A DNA stretch of 64,000 nucleotides, taken from assembly GCA_030248215.1 (NCBI GenBank), contig JASANG010003995.1, positions 1 through 64,000 on the forward strand, written 5' to 3'. Every line of letters starts with the position of its first letter. The stretch's first letter is position 1. Under the pieces are notes generated by a model. That model worked only from the letters and a program-made list of their open reading frames with translations, was not told where the DNA came from and did not search any database. This stretch comes from Enoplolaimus lenunculus. Taxonomy: Eukaryota > Nematoda > Enoplea > Enoplida > Thoracostomopsidae. Below, piece by piece: positions 13,801-25,800 of the stretch. A program made the position numbers and the translations under genes.

Positions 13801-16800
13801 CTGGTAGCTGTCCAAGCGGCCGCAGGTTTTTGCACAAAGTGTTTTTATCTGAAACAAATACTATTGCTGCTGATGAACGCTTTTATCTACTCCACCACCT
13901 TTTCAATAACTTAATGAAAAGTCGCCTTAAGTGTTATAATAAATGAGACGAGGAATTGCTATCTTCGTCAAACCGACTTTATATTGGTTTGACCGAAATC
14001 TAGAAAAGTTGACAAGCTATAGTCAATTTTTGAATCTGTTATGTCAGATTCCAAGTAAACGTAAACCTTTTGATTCTTGTGATGTAAGAACATAGGTGCG
14101 TTGTTCAAGATTCTAAAATGATCATTGAAGTAAGGGAATTCCATTCACAACTTACTTCAGGCTGACTTCTTGACGATAGCTTAGTCTTTTTCGTCGAATA
14201 TTAACTGGCACTCTGAAGTTTGAGCAGAGTGCTGAAATGGTTCCACAAACGAGTAGTAGTTTGGTTGCTTTAACAGTTCATTAGTTTTTGACTCAGCTGG
14301 AGAAACCTACTTTCGGTAAATTTAAGAACGGTAAGTATTTTATTTTCAATCTGCACGAAACGTTACTGTGGTTCTTAGCAATAAGGCCGCGATCCTATGC
14401 GCTTTAAGTTTTGTACGCCACAACAAATTTCTACTCCTCCGAAATTGCAAAATGGTTGTTTTAGCACAAAGGTAAACCGCTGCTTATGCCTATAAGGGAG
14501 CAAAAGCAAAATAACTAAGCAACTGAATCGGTTCATGCGCAAAACGCACTACTAAGTTTTAACACGGAATGATAGCGAACTTCAGGTTTTTGTCAGCCAA
14601 GGCAATTGAACTTCGAGAATTAGATGTTTATACCGGTAATTACGAAATAAACAGAAAATGAACTAAAAAATTAACTCGCGGAATATATTGTGACAGTAAG
14701 GTAGGATAGCTACAACGAAAACCAAACCCAGATAACTTTTGAACCAAGGAAATATAACGAAAAACAGGAACCGCTTCCACTACGCATTACATCACAGCCA
14801 GGTTATTTTCAGGGCAAAACCATTGTTCCGCTGCTCTATATCGGGCTGAAGTTTACAGTTCGGACATCGTACGTATTCTAAAAACTCAGTGTCACCGCTG
14901 CTATTTCCAGCTGCCGCTGTTGCCACAGTTGTTTCATTATTTTTGCCCTAACTCCATGTGTCAAAACACCATTTTGTACGTTACCTTTGTTCACGATTCG
15001 ATATCCACAATACGCGGCGGCGTAATCACTTTTGCAATCGGCGGCTCAACTGGTTCTGTAAAATCAAAATGCGCGTTTTGTCATAACTCTGGAACCCAAA
15101 GTTAACAATGGAACGCAAACGTAGAGAAAAGATTTAAGCTGTAGTTCAGTTGCATCTGGCAATCCATTTGGCAACAAAATAATTTTACAAGATTTCATTT
15201 TATGGATCTGAACAGAGGTCACTCGTGTTGAAAACGATAATAAATTTGAAGCTTTTCCACTAGAATGAAGTTATAACTTGTGTTTCAAACATATTTTCTA
15301 CAGAACCATTATTACAGCTTCTAAAAACTAATATTTCGACGTCCCAGGCATTTGGCTGTGGTTCAACAAGTCTTCGGTTTTTCCAGCGGCGAACGAGGTA
15401 TCTTCAACAAAAAGAATTTACAAGCCCAATATTGCAATATGCTTACCAGCAACACTCAAGTAATTGCTAAGAGATTCAAGCTGCAGTTCTTTCAAGTGAA
15501 ACTGGTCTGCCCTACGAACTAATGGTATTACAATGCATGTAAAATGTAACAGCTTTATATCTGTCACCGAAAATGTTGAACTCACAAACACACTTACATG
15601 CATGCTTTAGAATTTAAAATACACAATTTATGTATTTTCAGATAAACGCACCGTCTATGCATGATTTACTGCAAAAAACTGGCTGGCAAACACAAAATTT
15701 AATTCTAATTTACAAAAATATCTTACGCAGCTCCAAACGCAACTATTCCGCCAGCTGTGAAGGTGGAGGTGACGCCACCGGATATTTCACCGCTGGAAAG
15801 ATAAATAAGCATATCCTTAAAGGATAACCTAGCTTACGACACCTAACAAAATGAGGGACTAAAAATATGTTGCATACAGACAATGCTGTTAGCTATTGAA
15901 CACTGTCACCATGCAAATATATACTATTTGGTAAAAATGCAGGTTACATATTGCAGTTTGACGCATAACACAGCACACTCTGTATGTAACTAAAACTTTT
16001 CTATGCCCCCTAAGTTTACGGACGTAGAAAATTCTACAATTTATACTTACACATCGACACAGGAGCATACTAGATTAGCAGTTGTACTATGTTCAGAGGC
16101 TGCGTGTTTGGCGGAATCATAGTTGACGTAATAAACACTGAGACGGTCACAGCAGTTGTGGTGCTGCTACCACCAACAGTCGATAATCTGAATGCAAAAT
16201 GATGGTGATTGAGACACCTCAGATATCTAATATCTTAACTAAGATACACCTTATTTACCAAATTAGGTATTTCACTAGAGAGGCCCTAGGTTCACTTAAT
16301 TCGTTGCGTTACCGTGTGTGTGCCAATGTTAGTAGATATATACAAAAGCATCACGCAAAAACAAAAAGTACGTGAAACTAAAAAACAAATACCCACAAAA
16401 TATATGCCAAAAGCTCTATTGGTATATTGCAAATAAACACAAATTAAGCAAATAAATAGATTGCACACATAGCATCACAAGACTACAGAACACAACTAAG
16501 AATGCAAACTTTTTAGAGGGTATTAACAATTAAATTGACGTTTTAATGAGAGTTTTCGGCAAAGTACGGGCGACGGTGAACTCGATAAGGTAGTTGTTGC
16601 TGGTGACACATTACTGAACACGGTTTAGCCTTAGTCACTGAAGTAGTGCTTGTGACAGTTGCAGTAGTAGTAGTTTTGCAAAAACAAAATTTTCAACTAA
16701 AAATCAATCTCACATTTTATTATGTCCAAATGCCCCCAAAGTTTCATGGAAATAACTGTGGGTGGTATTCGAAATATACGACCATAAACACGAACTCAAG

Positions 16801-19800
16801 TTAAAGTACTGCTTGGAGCGGTAATTCTCTGTGTTAACTCCTTATCGTAGCTTAGCTTCAAAATATAATTCAATTTAAAAACAGAAACAGCTGTTTGCAT
16901 TGAATTTGAACTTAACGACGAAGTAAGAATTGCGTTTGATGTGCTTTTGTAGTTTACAAGTTGTGTAGCGTGCTTGGTTGTCGGACTACTAGGTGCGAGA
17001 GTCAAGCTTAATGTGCTAGCTTTTTAGAGTCTACGTTCGATGTCATAGTAGGAGGTGTTGCATAAAGCTGATCAAGAATTTTAGTAGTGTGGTAAATCAA
17101 CGGACGTATGATCAATGTTTGCATCACGCTCGAAGCTGAAACTTATTGATTGGTTGCAGAAACATTACATATACACAAAATCGTCGACGCACACAAACCT
17201 CATCAAACACAATTAATAACGTATAAGTATAAAGATGTGGGCGCAAACAAACACAAATATGCCCTAATTGATAATAGTAATAATCACAGTATATACCTCG
17301 AGCAATTAAAACACGCCAGCCCAACCAATTGAAAACAGCATGATTGCCGTAAACAACAATATCGATCATTGTCAACTGATATTGACTGCAATCCTGGCAT
17401 TGCATCGCGAAACTTTTCACACCCATAACTACAGTTATATCACCAACAGGTGGACCTTTAAACCGTCAAATGCTCCGCAAACGGGCATCTGGTTAAATAA
17501 CTAGTAAAGCACTTCTTCCACCATTAACCAGACCTTCATAACGATGTTTACATTGATATATAAACACTTTACAAATACTAGCTTTATATTTAATAGCGGT
17601 CTATGGCAACGTAAATAATTTCAATATTCGTTACAATTTGAAAAAAAACGGTTCAATGCAGCACGAAACTGATGAAGACAAACCGATGCGAATTACGTGA
17701 GGGGGTATAGGGGTGATGGGGTATGGATGTCTACTAAACTCGGAAACATACTACATTTTAAGTGTTTGCTTAAATCTGGCCGCAAAAATATTAAATTTAT
17801 AGAAAAACATCAAGGTGAAAATATCCACGCTTCTCCCCTGTAACGGATGTTGGAAAGATTTACAAAATTGGTGCTTAATAGACAACAGGTTGAAATGGTT
17901 AAATGATAATAGGCAGGCTGGCAGGATGAATTTTTCCCTAACATTGTGTTGCTGCACAAGAAATAATCAAATTACCTAAAACATAAAACGCCCGCGTACC
18001 AAACTAAGCAGGACATATACAAAATAAATCTGAGGTAACGATATTTATTAAATCACACATAGCTATACTAATTGCATTGAGATTTTAGCCTTACAAAGAT
18101 TTGTTAAATGAATAACGTTTAGACGTTAAAATTCTGATAAGACTATGCACAAAAGATAAACGGTAAACGCCTGCTAAAAAGGCTGCACTCAAACAAATAA
18201 GGTGTGAACGAAAAATTACAGATAATAATGTAGCGCTCAAACAAATAACGATAAGTTGCTGATAAGAATGCTTTACTTGAATGAATACGAGTAAATTGGT
18301 GATAAGAATGCTAAACTCAAACGCAGCTGTAACCGATAAGTTCGATTTAATGCAACTATCTAGCTTCAGTGTGAATCGTTGGGTTATTAAAACGGTATCT
18401 TCTTGTTTCAAGCAGAAAACAACCTGAAATGAATTAAAAAAATAAATTTATTCATATTTTAAAGCCAAAGAACCCGCTGTATTTCCAGTCCCAATTTTAT
18501 TCACAAGGCAATTTGTCTAACGAAAAATCGTCATTTTGTAAGCAAAAGTTAGTAGTCAAAAAGCCTGGGTTGGGACAGGAAATACACCGGGTCCGACAGC
18601 AGGTATTACTACTCATAACTTTAATGAAAAATTAAGACCTAGAAAGGTCTTGAGTTAAACAAAAACTTAGACCTAGAAAGTTCTTGAGTTAATCGAACAA
18701 AACACAAATAATATTAGTACAACAACTTATATTTGAAGGTAAAGCAAACATTTTTGCAATTGATCCGTTTTTCAATTCTTGCAGTGCAGGAAATAATCTT
18801 ATCAATTCTTGAAGTGCAGGTAAATATTCCTGAAGCAATAATAGGAAATATATTAATAGATAACGCAACATTTAAAGAATGCCAGAGGACCATGTGCGAA
18901 TGCATTTACCACAGATAACCTTTAATGGTTATTTCTGTTTGATCACTAATAGTCACACAAAAGACTCCCCACCATAGGGCCAGCATTTGCGTAGGGTCTC
19001 ACTCCCGTGGCCGAACTATAACTACTAAACTGTTTGAGCCAGCTGCATAACACTGCTTTCAAATGAAATGTAGAGTCGTGTGTCTTTTTAAAACTCATTA
19101 TGATTAAGTGCTGTTTATAAATTACTGCATGACAGTTTACCTGATCGCATCAACGATTTTTGATGAATGCCTGTTCTTGTCTGATCAGCGCTTTGTTCGA
19201 CCTTTTAAAACCAGCTGCATTTAGGATATTTCTATTATGTTTAGAACAAAACGATACTTGACAGTGGCGCCGTCGCGAGCACCGATGACATATAGACATT
19301 TTCTCGTGTACGCATCTGAGGTTTGATATTTTTATTTCCAACATGTTTATGATCAGTAGATTGGTATGTATATATTTGCCTGTAATGACGCCGTGACTTC
19401 CTGTGCTACAAGGGTCACAATGGCTGAATTTCTGAAACCCTACTGAAGTTCGACTTGGCACTTTAGTATATGCTGAGCTATTACTTAATGATTTTGTCGT
19501 TTTTAAAAGCATACTTAAGTTAAGTAAACGCGTAAGTCACTGACTAAATTTGATGTATTACAGATGAACAGTTCAGCCATATTTTAACCTTAATCTCATT
19601 ACAATATTGTAGACTCATGGTGCCTCCTTAATATAAAGCAAAACTATGGCTTTCTTGTTATGGCAATGGCTCACGTTTGGCGGTTATTTGTTTCTGCTCA
19701 AAACGTAATTACGTATCACATAAGTAAATAAGTAAAATCTTCAGAGACCCAGCCATTATGTAATAATAATCTATCGTGCACAGTAAGATTGACAGCTTTA

Positions 19801-22800
19801 TTTTGTCATTAACGTTCATTTCTTAATTGATGTCAATGTTTCGCCAAGCTACTGGGAAACTCAACATGAGAATTGGTTGAATCGCCAACAGTTTACTTTG
19901 GTACGTTTGTGCTTACGTTGCTGGTTTTATTTTAGAATTTTGTTGATAATGCTAGCGTATGGCGTATCGATATATCAAGTGGACATCATCGTACCGGAGC
20001 AATAGCAACAAGTCGTGAAGCACGTCAAATGCTTGAACCTTTGTTTAGTGAATTTCGTTTGATTAATCACAAATACAACTGCGCCTTGCATCAGTCCAAC
20101 AAAATGCTACCGATATCTTGGTAAATAGTAAATACAGTAACTCAATCACTGGTTACGTTTGCAACTGAAAACACTAGTGTTTTGGCCCGCTATTAGTTTG
20201 CCATGGATTACTTGGGCTATTTGTTGAAAGTACATATTTTTTTATTTATTTTGTTAAATGTTGTCTGGATTGTTTTCGACGCTGTTTTGTTTTGAGTTTT
20301 AGTGTACAACCATTGAATGGAAAGTTTCAACGTTAAGCAAGAAATTATTTTGTGTTACAGGGCTCGTGGGCAAGCTGAAATTACGTGCCACCCACGTTTG
20401 CGGTTCCCCGGCAACTCGTGGATTGTCGAAAGCACTACTTGTAAGAATTGACATCGAATCAGCTGCGTACTGTCTAATCTTCAGCGCTAGCATTTCGCTT
20501 GAAATATAATATTTCTGTTGTCGTTTCCGTAGGTTGCAAGTTTCACAGTTTGCTATGCAATGCAAGCCATGTTTTTGTAACAGCCCTCAGGTAGAGACTG
20601 TTTTTCGCTCGCGGCAATCATCAAACAAATATGTGTTATGAACACAAAAGATTCACCGTTCAGTATACAACCGAAGTTCTGCCTCCGACTCGGCAGACAA
20701 TCTACCTTTTCCTACAGTAGAGTTTCTGTCGCAGGTTCCGGCAATTTTGATTCTAAAATTTCACATAGTTGCACAAATATTCTATCAATCGATGCGACTG
20801 GGTTCATGTTTTGGCACAATTTTATGAGCTACTTGTTGGTTTTTTTTAAAATAAGCCTAAACGAAACATTTTACAAATTATATTTGCTTAAATTACCAAA
20901 TTAAACGCTATGTACACTACCTAATTCAGTTTCCCCTACCGCTTCGGCTCCTGCAAAATTTTGTTCATTTCCTGTTCCGGTATTTTTAACTTCCCGTTGA
21001 ACCCTACAAGCAGTCATAGAAATCTTTGTCGAGTGAATGTACGCAACATCAAATCAACTAAAGCAACTAGATTTATTGTTCTTTCCATTACATACTTTAG
21101 CAAAACGACTTGTGTGCTAAGTCAAACCAAAATGAGGCGTATGTACTTTTGCAGCACGTTTGTGCAGCGAATTAGCAGGTCTGCTCCTGTAACTCACTGC
21201 GCCGAGAGTACGAGTGCAGCTTTCGCTGTCTGATGAAGCAGTACTCGTAGCTTCGTTTACTACAGGCCGCACCAATGGTCAATTTTCAGACCGGTAGGAG
21301 GTAAAAATTTGTAACATTTGAGAACACAAGCATGCCCAAAATTTGTAATGCTTTTTAACTAAGACACCCAACTAAGTATTAGGTTTTGGTCATAAATCTT
21401 CATAGGCATTAGACGAATCCCAAAGTTTGTAGCACTGACCTATGAATAAGCAAACGTGCAAGCGGTTAGTAACAAAACGTGAAAAATTCTACACAATGAA
21501 ATTAGCCTGAATTCTTGCAGTAGAACATTAGTGCGCACTGTATATGGCTCGTGGTGACTGTTTTTGGCGTTCTAACAAAAGTTGATTGTTAATTTTAGCC
21601 CCAGGAAGTGACTGCTACGGATTTATTTAGATTATAGTGCTTAATTCGCCGTGTTTTAATGAAACGAAAATTAACATTTCAGGTTAACGTTAAAACAAAC
21701 CCGCAGCAGCACACAGAAATAACCCAAAAAGGAGGTGTAAAAGATTGCATTCACTTTCAGTTAAACTCGTTTAGAGAAACTTCACTTTTAATACTATACC
21801 ATATTTTAGCTTTGTTTTGTAGAAACTAGCTTGAATTTAAACTTACAATAACTCATTGACGCTTGTAATGTTTTAGCTAGTCATAAAGCAACGCATAACA
21901 AAGCAATGTTTCAATCTGGAACAAGCCAATTTATGGCCAAATTCATCGAAGTACATTCCGTTATGTTCCAGATTAATTCGCGTTTGCACGCTGACGACGG
22001 TGTGCGTGTATCCCGTCCGTGGATGTGGCCACTATTACTTGAAGTTAGTATAGAGTGACGTGTTCTGCAAGTTGAACATTTTTAATGTGCGCATAACGCG
22101 ACAAAACACTAATTTGTATTTCGAAGAATCTATGATTTCGATAAGGAGACGTCTCACCATAATATTCTAGGAATGGTTTTCTCATATTACTGAAACATGT
22201 GAAAGCCTTGCTGAGAATGGCCTAGCGGACAGAACAATATGAGCTTCATCTTAACATGCTATGTGATATTTTACATTGATTCTGTGTGAGTTTTGACTGC
22301 ACTTTTGAGTATTACGCAAAATTTAAGGCGAATGTCATTCAATGTATGTATCTGTTTCAATATTTTAGGGTCAGCCGTTTGTTGGAGGGAATCATCGTAT
22401 ATTTCTACTTGGGAATCCAGTTATCTGGTGGTTGTGTGCTGTTGTATCTGGAATTTACCCTGTGATATATCTTGTTTATCGTGGTTATAATAAGCGAACA
22501 AGTGCATTTTCTACTGATGGCAGCTTCGTACTAAGTTAGTCTACTAATTTTTGCCTGTGTATGCTTCCTTGCGCGTTTACATACGTCTGCGGTTGACCTA
22601 AAGTGTTGTTTTTATTAGCTGCGTTAAAGTAAGTGTCTTTAATTGGTTTCGTTCGAATTACGCTGTGTACGTCTGTGGCTGCGTTCGACCGCGGCAAATG
22701 TTCAATGTGTCTTAATATTGGTAAACACAATGCAGAGAAATAACTAAAATTACCAATCAACTGATCATCTCTTCTAGGTGGCACCACGAACAACTTCATA

Positions 22801-25800
22801 ACAATTTTTGTGGCCAGCCACTCCATCTTCCCGTTTTTGAGTGCTTCTCCCAGGTGGAACCTGGTGGCAGCTGAAAAGCGAGGGACGATTCTCATCTGTT
22901 AGTTATGTGTGTATTTTTATACGTTATATAAGTGCACTTGTGCTTAACTGCGTTGTCATTCATACTTATAACTTTCTCGTCATATCAGTGCCAGTATTAA
23001 TGATTTTAGAGCGATCTGCAGTGGACTTAAGTTGGCCGTTTTATTTGGCATGGCTGTGTCATTACGTTCCATTTTTTGCGTTGAATCGCGTCCTTTATTT
23101 TCATCATTATTTTCCAGCATTCATATGCAGCTGTATAGTTTCAGGTAAGTATTTCTGTAGCGTCGTACTTCAGAATAATGCGTACCTGAGGCTTTCTTGT
23201 AAATTTTTGTTTGAAGTTACGGTACTGAAATTTAGACATCTTGGGCCTTGGGGTAAGTATATATCGTTTGTCTTTCAACAATTAAAGCTTATGTGCTGAA
23301 CCCTTTGTTAATGAAAGCTTTAGGGGCGTAAAAAATCTACTTCAATAAATGTTGTTTTATGCTGACTAGTCTGTAAGTTTTTAAATGAAACCAGTGAAAG
23401 GCAAATTTTCATTTTGTTAGCACATATAAAATGCAGCAAGCCATGTGTAACAAAATAAAACAAATCAAGTTTAATATACATATTCGTAAAACAAAGTCAA
23501 AATTGAAATTCCGATTGGGGCACTTAATGTTACGGTTGAAACTCTGGTATAATGTGTACATTAGTGATGGGCATCGGATATTTTTTCATATCCGAATATC
23601 CGGCAATTCTTGCCGGATATTTATCCGGATATCCGTATATCGGATATCCGGATGTCTGTATATATCCGGATATCCGATATGAAATTTTCCATTTCGGATA
23701 TCTGAAACTCGATTTTGCATTTTTTATACCCTGACCCTCATGCCAATTGATATGAGCATAAAGGATACAATTCTAAAAATCGGTATTTATTATGCCAGAA
23801 CTGTAGTGACCCGAATAAGAGGGGGTACCCATTTTGAGTCCCAACCAATAGGAGTCCGTATCCCTAATAAGAGTCCGTAATCGCATAGAGTCCCTAAACC
23901 ATAATTAGAGTCCATAAATGTCAATTATTCGTAATTGTAGCGCATTAATGACTCCAGAACCAAAAATAAATATTGCGTTGACAACTTGAAATTGAGTTGC
24001 TTTGGCTTGTCCTTTGCCTTATTTAAACCACTGCAATTGAGATTCCATCGAATATAGCAGGGTGCGACCGGATAACAAAAACTGACGGAGTCGGAGCCGG
24101 ATAATCTAACATCCAACCAGAGCCGGATGGTTAATTAAATTGTTTATTTAATCTCATATTCCTTTATAAGTTTATAGTTTGTATTCTGGCAGTTTGAATT
24201 ACTGATTGAGCGCACTAAAATTATTGGTTTTTTCGTAAATTAATAGCCTATAACTCAAAAATTACCACAAACACATACATTTTTTAATTATATATCTCCA
24301 CAAATAACTGAAATTCAAGCACAAAACTAAAATAAAGTATCTAGTGGACATTTATGCGAATATCATATGATATTCCAAAATTACAACGAATATCATATGA
24401 TATTCACCGGGACAGTGCAATCTTCGCGTGCTTATAAACGAATAGAATGTGATGACAGATGCACAGATGCACCGTAGTCAATCTAGGTCAATTAGTTTCA
24501 TTTTTTCAAATTTTTAAACAAATATCCGGCAAAAAAATTCCGGAGCCGGATGCCGATTTTTTGCCGGAGCCGGATATCCGGTCGCACCCTGGAATGTAAC
24601 CCTTCCCTCGAATTATATATACATATATACTTGAATCATTTTAGTTCCAAGAACAAAGAACCAGATTGAAATACACTTACGCTAAGTCGTACAAACATCA
24701 GCCCATGTTACTTATACTGGTGTCGCACTTTCAGCAGCGGATCCAGAAATTTCTAAATAGGCGGGACGGTAAATATTTTGAAACGCAATTTTTCTCCAAA
24801 AAATTTTCTTAGCGGGAACACACCAGTTTTATTAAATGTCCGAGCGTCAAAAAAGCAGAACACGAAAGTGATTGAGGCGAAATAGCAACGGATTGTGGTT
24901 TAATATTGTGACTCGGGTTTGGACACAGAATGTTTTTCGTCAGCTCCAGCTACTTTGGTGGTGAAACCATGCAAATTATTCTTACAATTTTTTTGACAAA
25001 AGCATTTCGGATATCCGGATACACGTTTCATTTCGGATACATATCTGGATATTTTTCATATCCGGATATCCGGTATCCATCTATAGTGTACATGTCCTTA
25101 CCCAAACAGCTAGTTGCCCCAGTTATCAACTGTAGCGTTGTTGTTCAATACAGTCCATGGTGAAGGTACGGTAGATCGACCCCCTTGAAACTGTAAGATT
25201 ATGTGATTTTCCGACGTATTTGAGGAAGCTGATTTCAAATCTGTTATTTATATTTTTGCAGGCCCTCTGGTTAAAAAATGTGCGCTTTCAAAGTTTCAGC
25301 CAATTTTGCATGTAGTATATACAATGTAAACAGAAACAGCGCTCAAGTGCGCCTGTGGCTGAATAGTATGATGTTCATATACTGCGGCATTTTCTTAGCT
25401 TTTGGGTCGCGGGTTCAAGTCCTACTGGGGGAACTAAAAGTAAAAAACGAAACTAATAAGTTTTGGACATAAAATACCTGAATTATCTCGTTAAAACATA
25501 CAAAAAACTGCCAAGTTTCGCAAATTGCAATGAACATGTAGCTTAATTATGTTCCGCTAAAATGAAAGAAGCGGTTTTTTCAATTAGCTAGTTTTTTTTA
25601 CAATGGCGTTTTTCCCGTGATATCCCGAGATTTTCAACGTATGGTACATGGACGATTTGTTTATGATTTTCCGAGATCAGAGATCGCTGATAGAGATGTT
25701 AGCGGATATTCGCGCGATAAAACAGATGGAATGCTGTAGAGTGCCGTCTAGGTTGGGCCAATCAGGTAAAAGTTGTAATTTGCAGTTGAATCAAGTGAAT

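Larger units (their letters stand above)
23562..25085. mobile_element. hAT element, family D (GGATAT hexamer), carrier of nested insertions
   Basis: Perfect 8-bp target duplication GTGTACAT at 23554-23561 and 25086-25093. The left end is TAGTGATGGGCATCGG and the inverted right end is related (TATAGATGGATACCGG), followed on both sides by repeated GGATATCC-type hexamers. Inside lie a fragment of the TA-MITE family (from 23801) and a complete family C element (24058-24591). No transposase frame was seen. It lies in a POMT2 intron. Confidence 0.82.

Noticed and set aside
17150-17240. Plus-strand LHIHK...ITYKYKD stretch that looks like the missing POMT2 MIR exon
   Set aside because: Its acceptor would need a phase 1 upstream exon while the known one ends in phase 2, and the similarity fades after LHxH.
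19150-19512. 120-codon minus-strand frame with scattered Cys
   Set aside because: No recognised domain; length is near what AT-rich DNA of this size can give by chance. Could be an extra exon of the 14-17 kb gene but no phase link was found.
22536-22895. 119-codon minus-strand frame
   Set aside because: It lies in the POMT2 intron between exons 22534 and 22989 with no homology or splice support.
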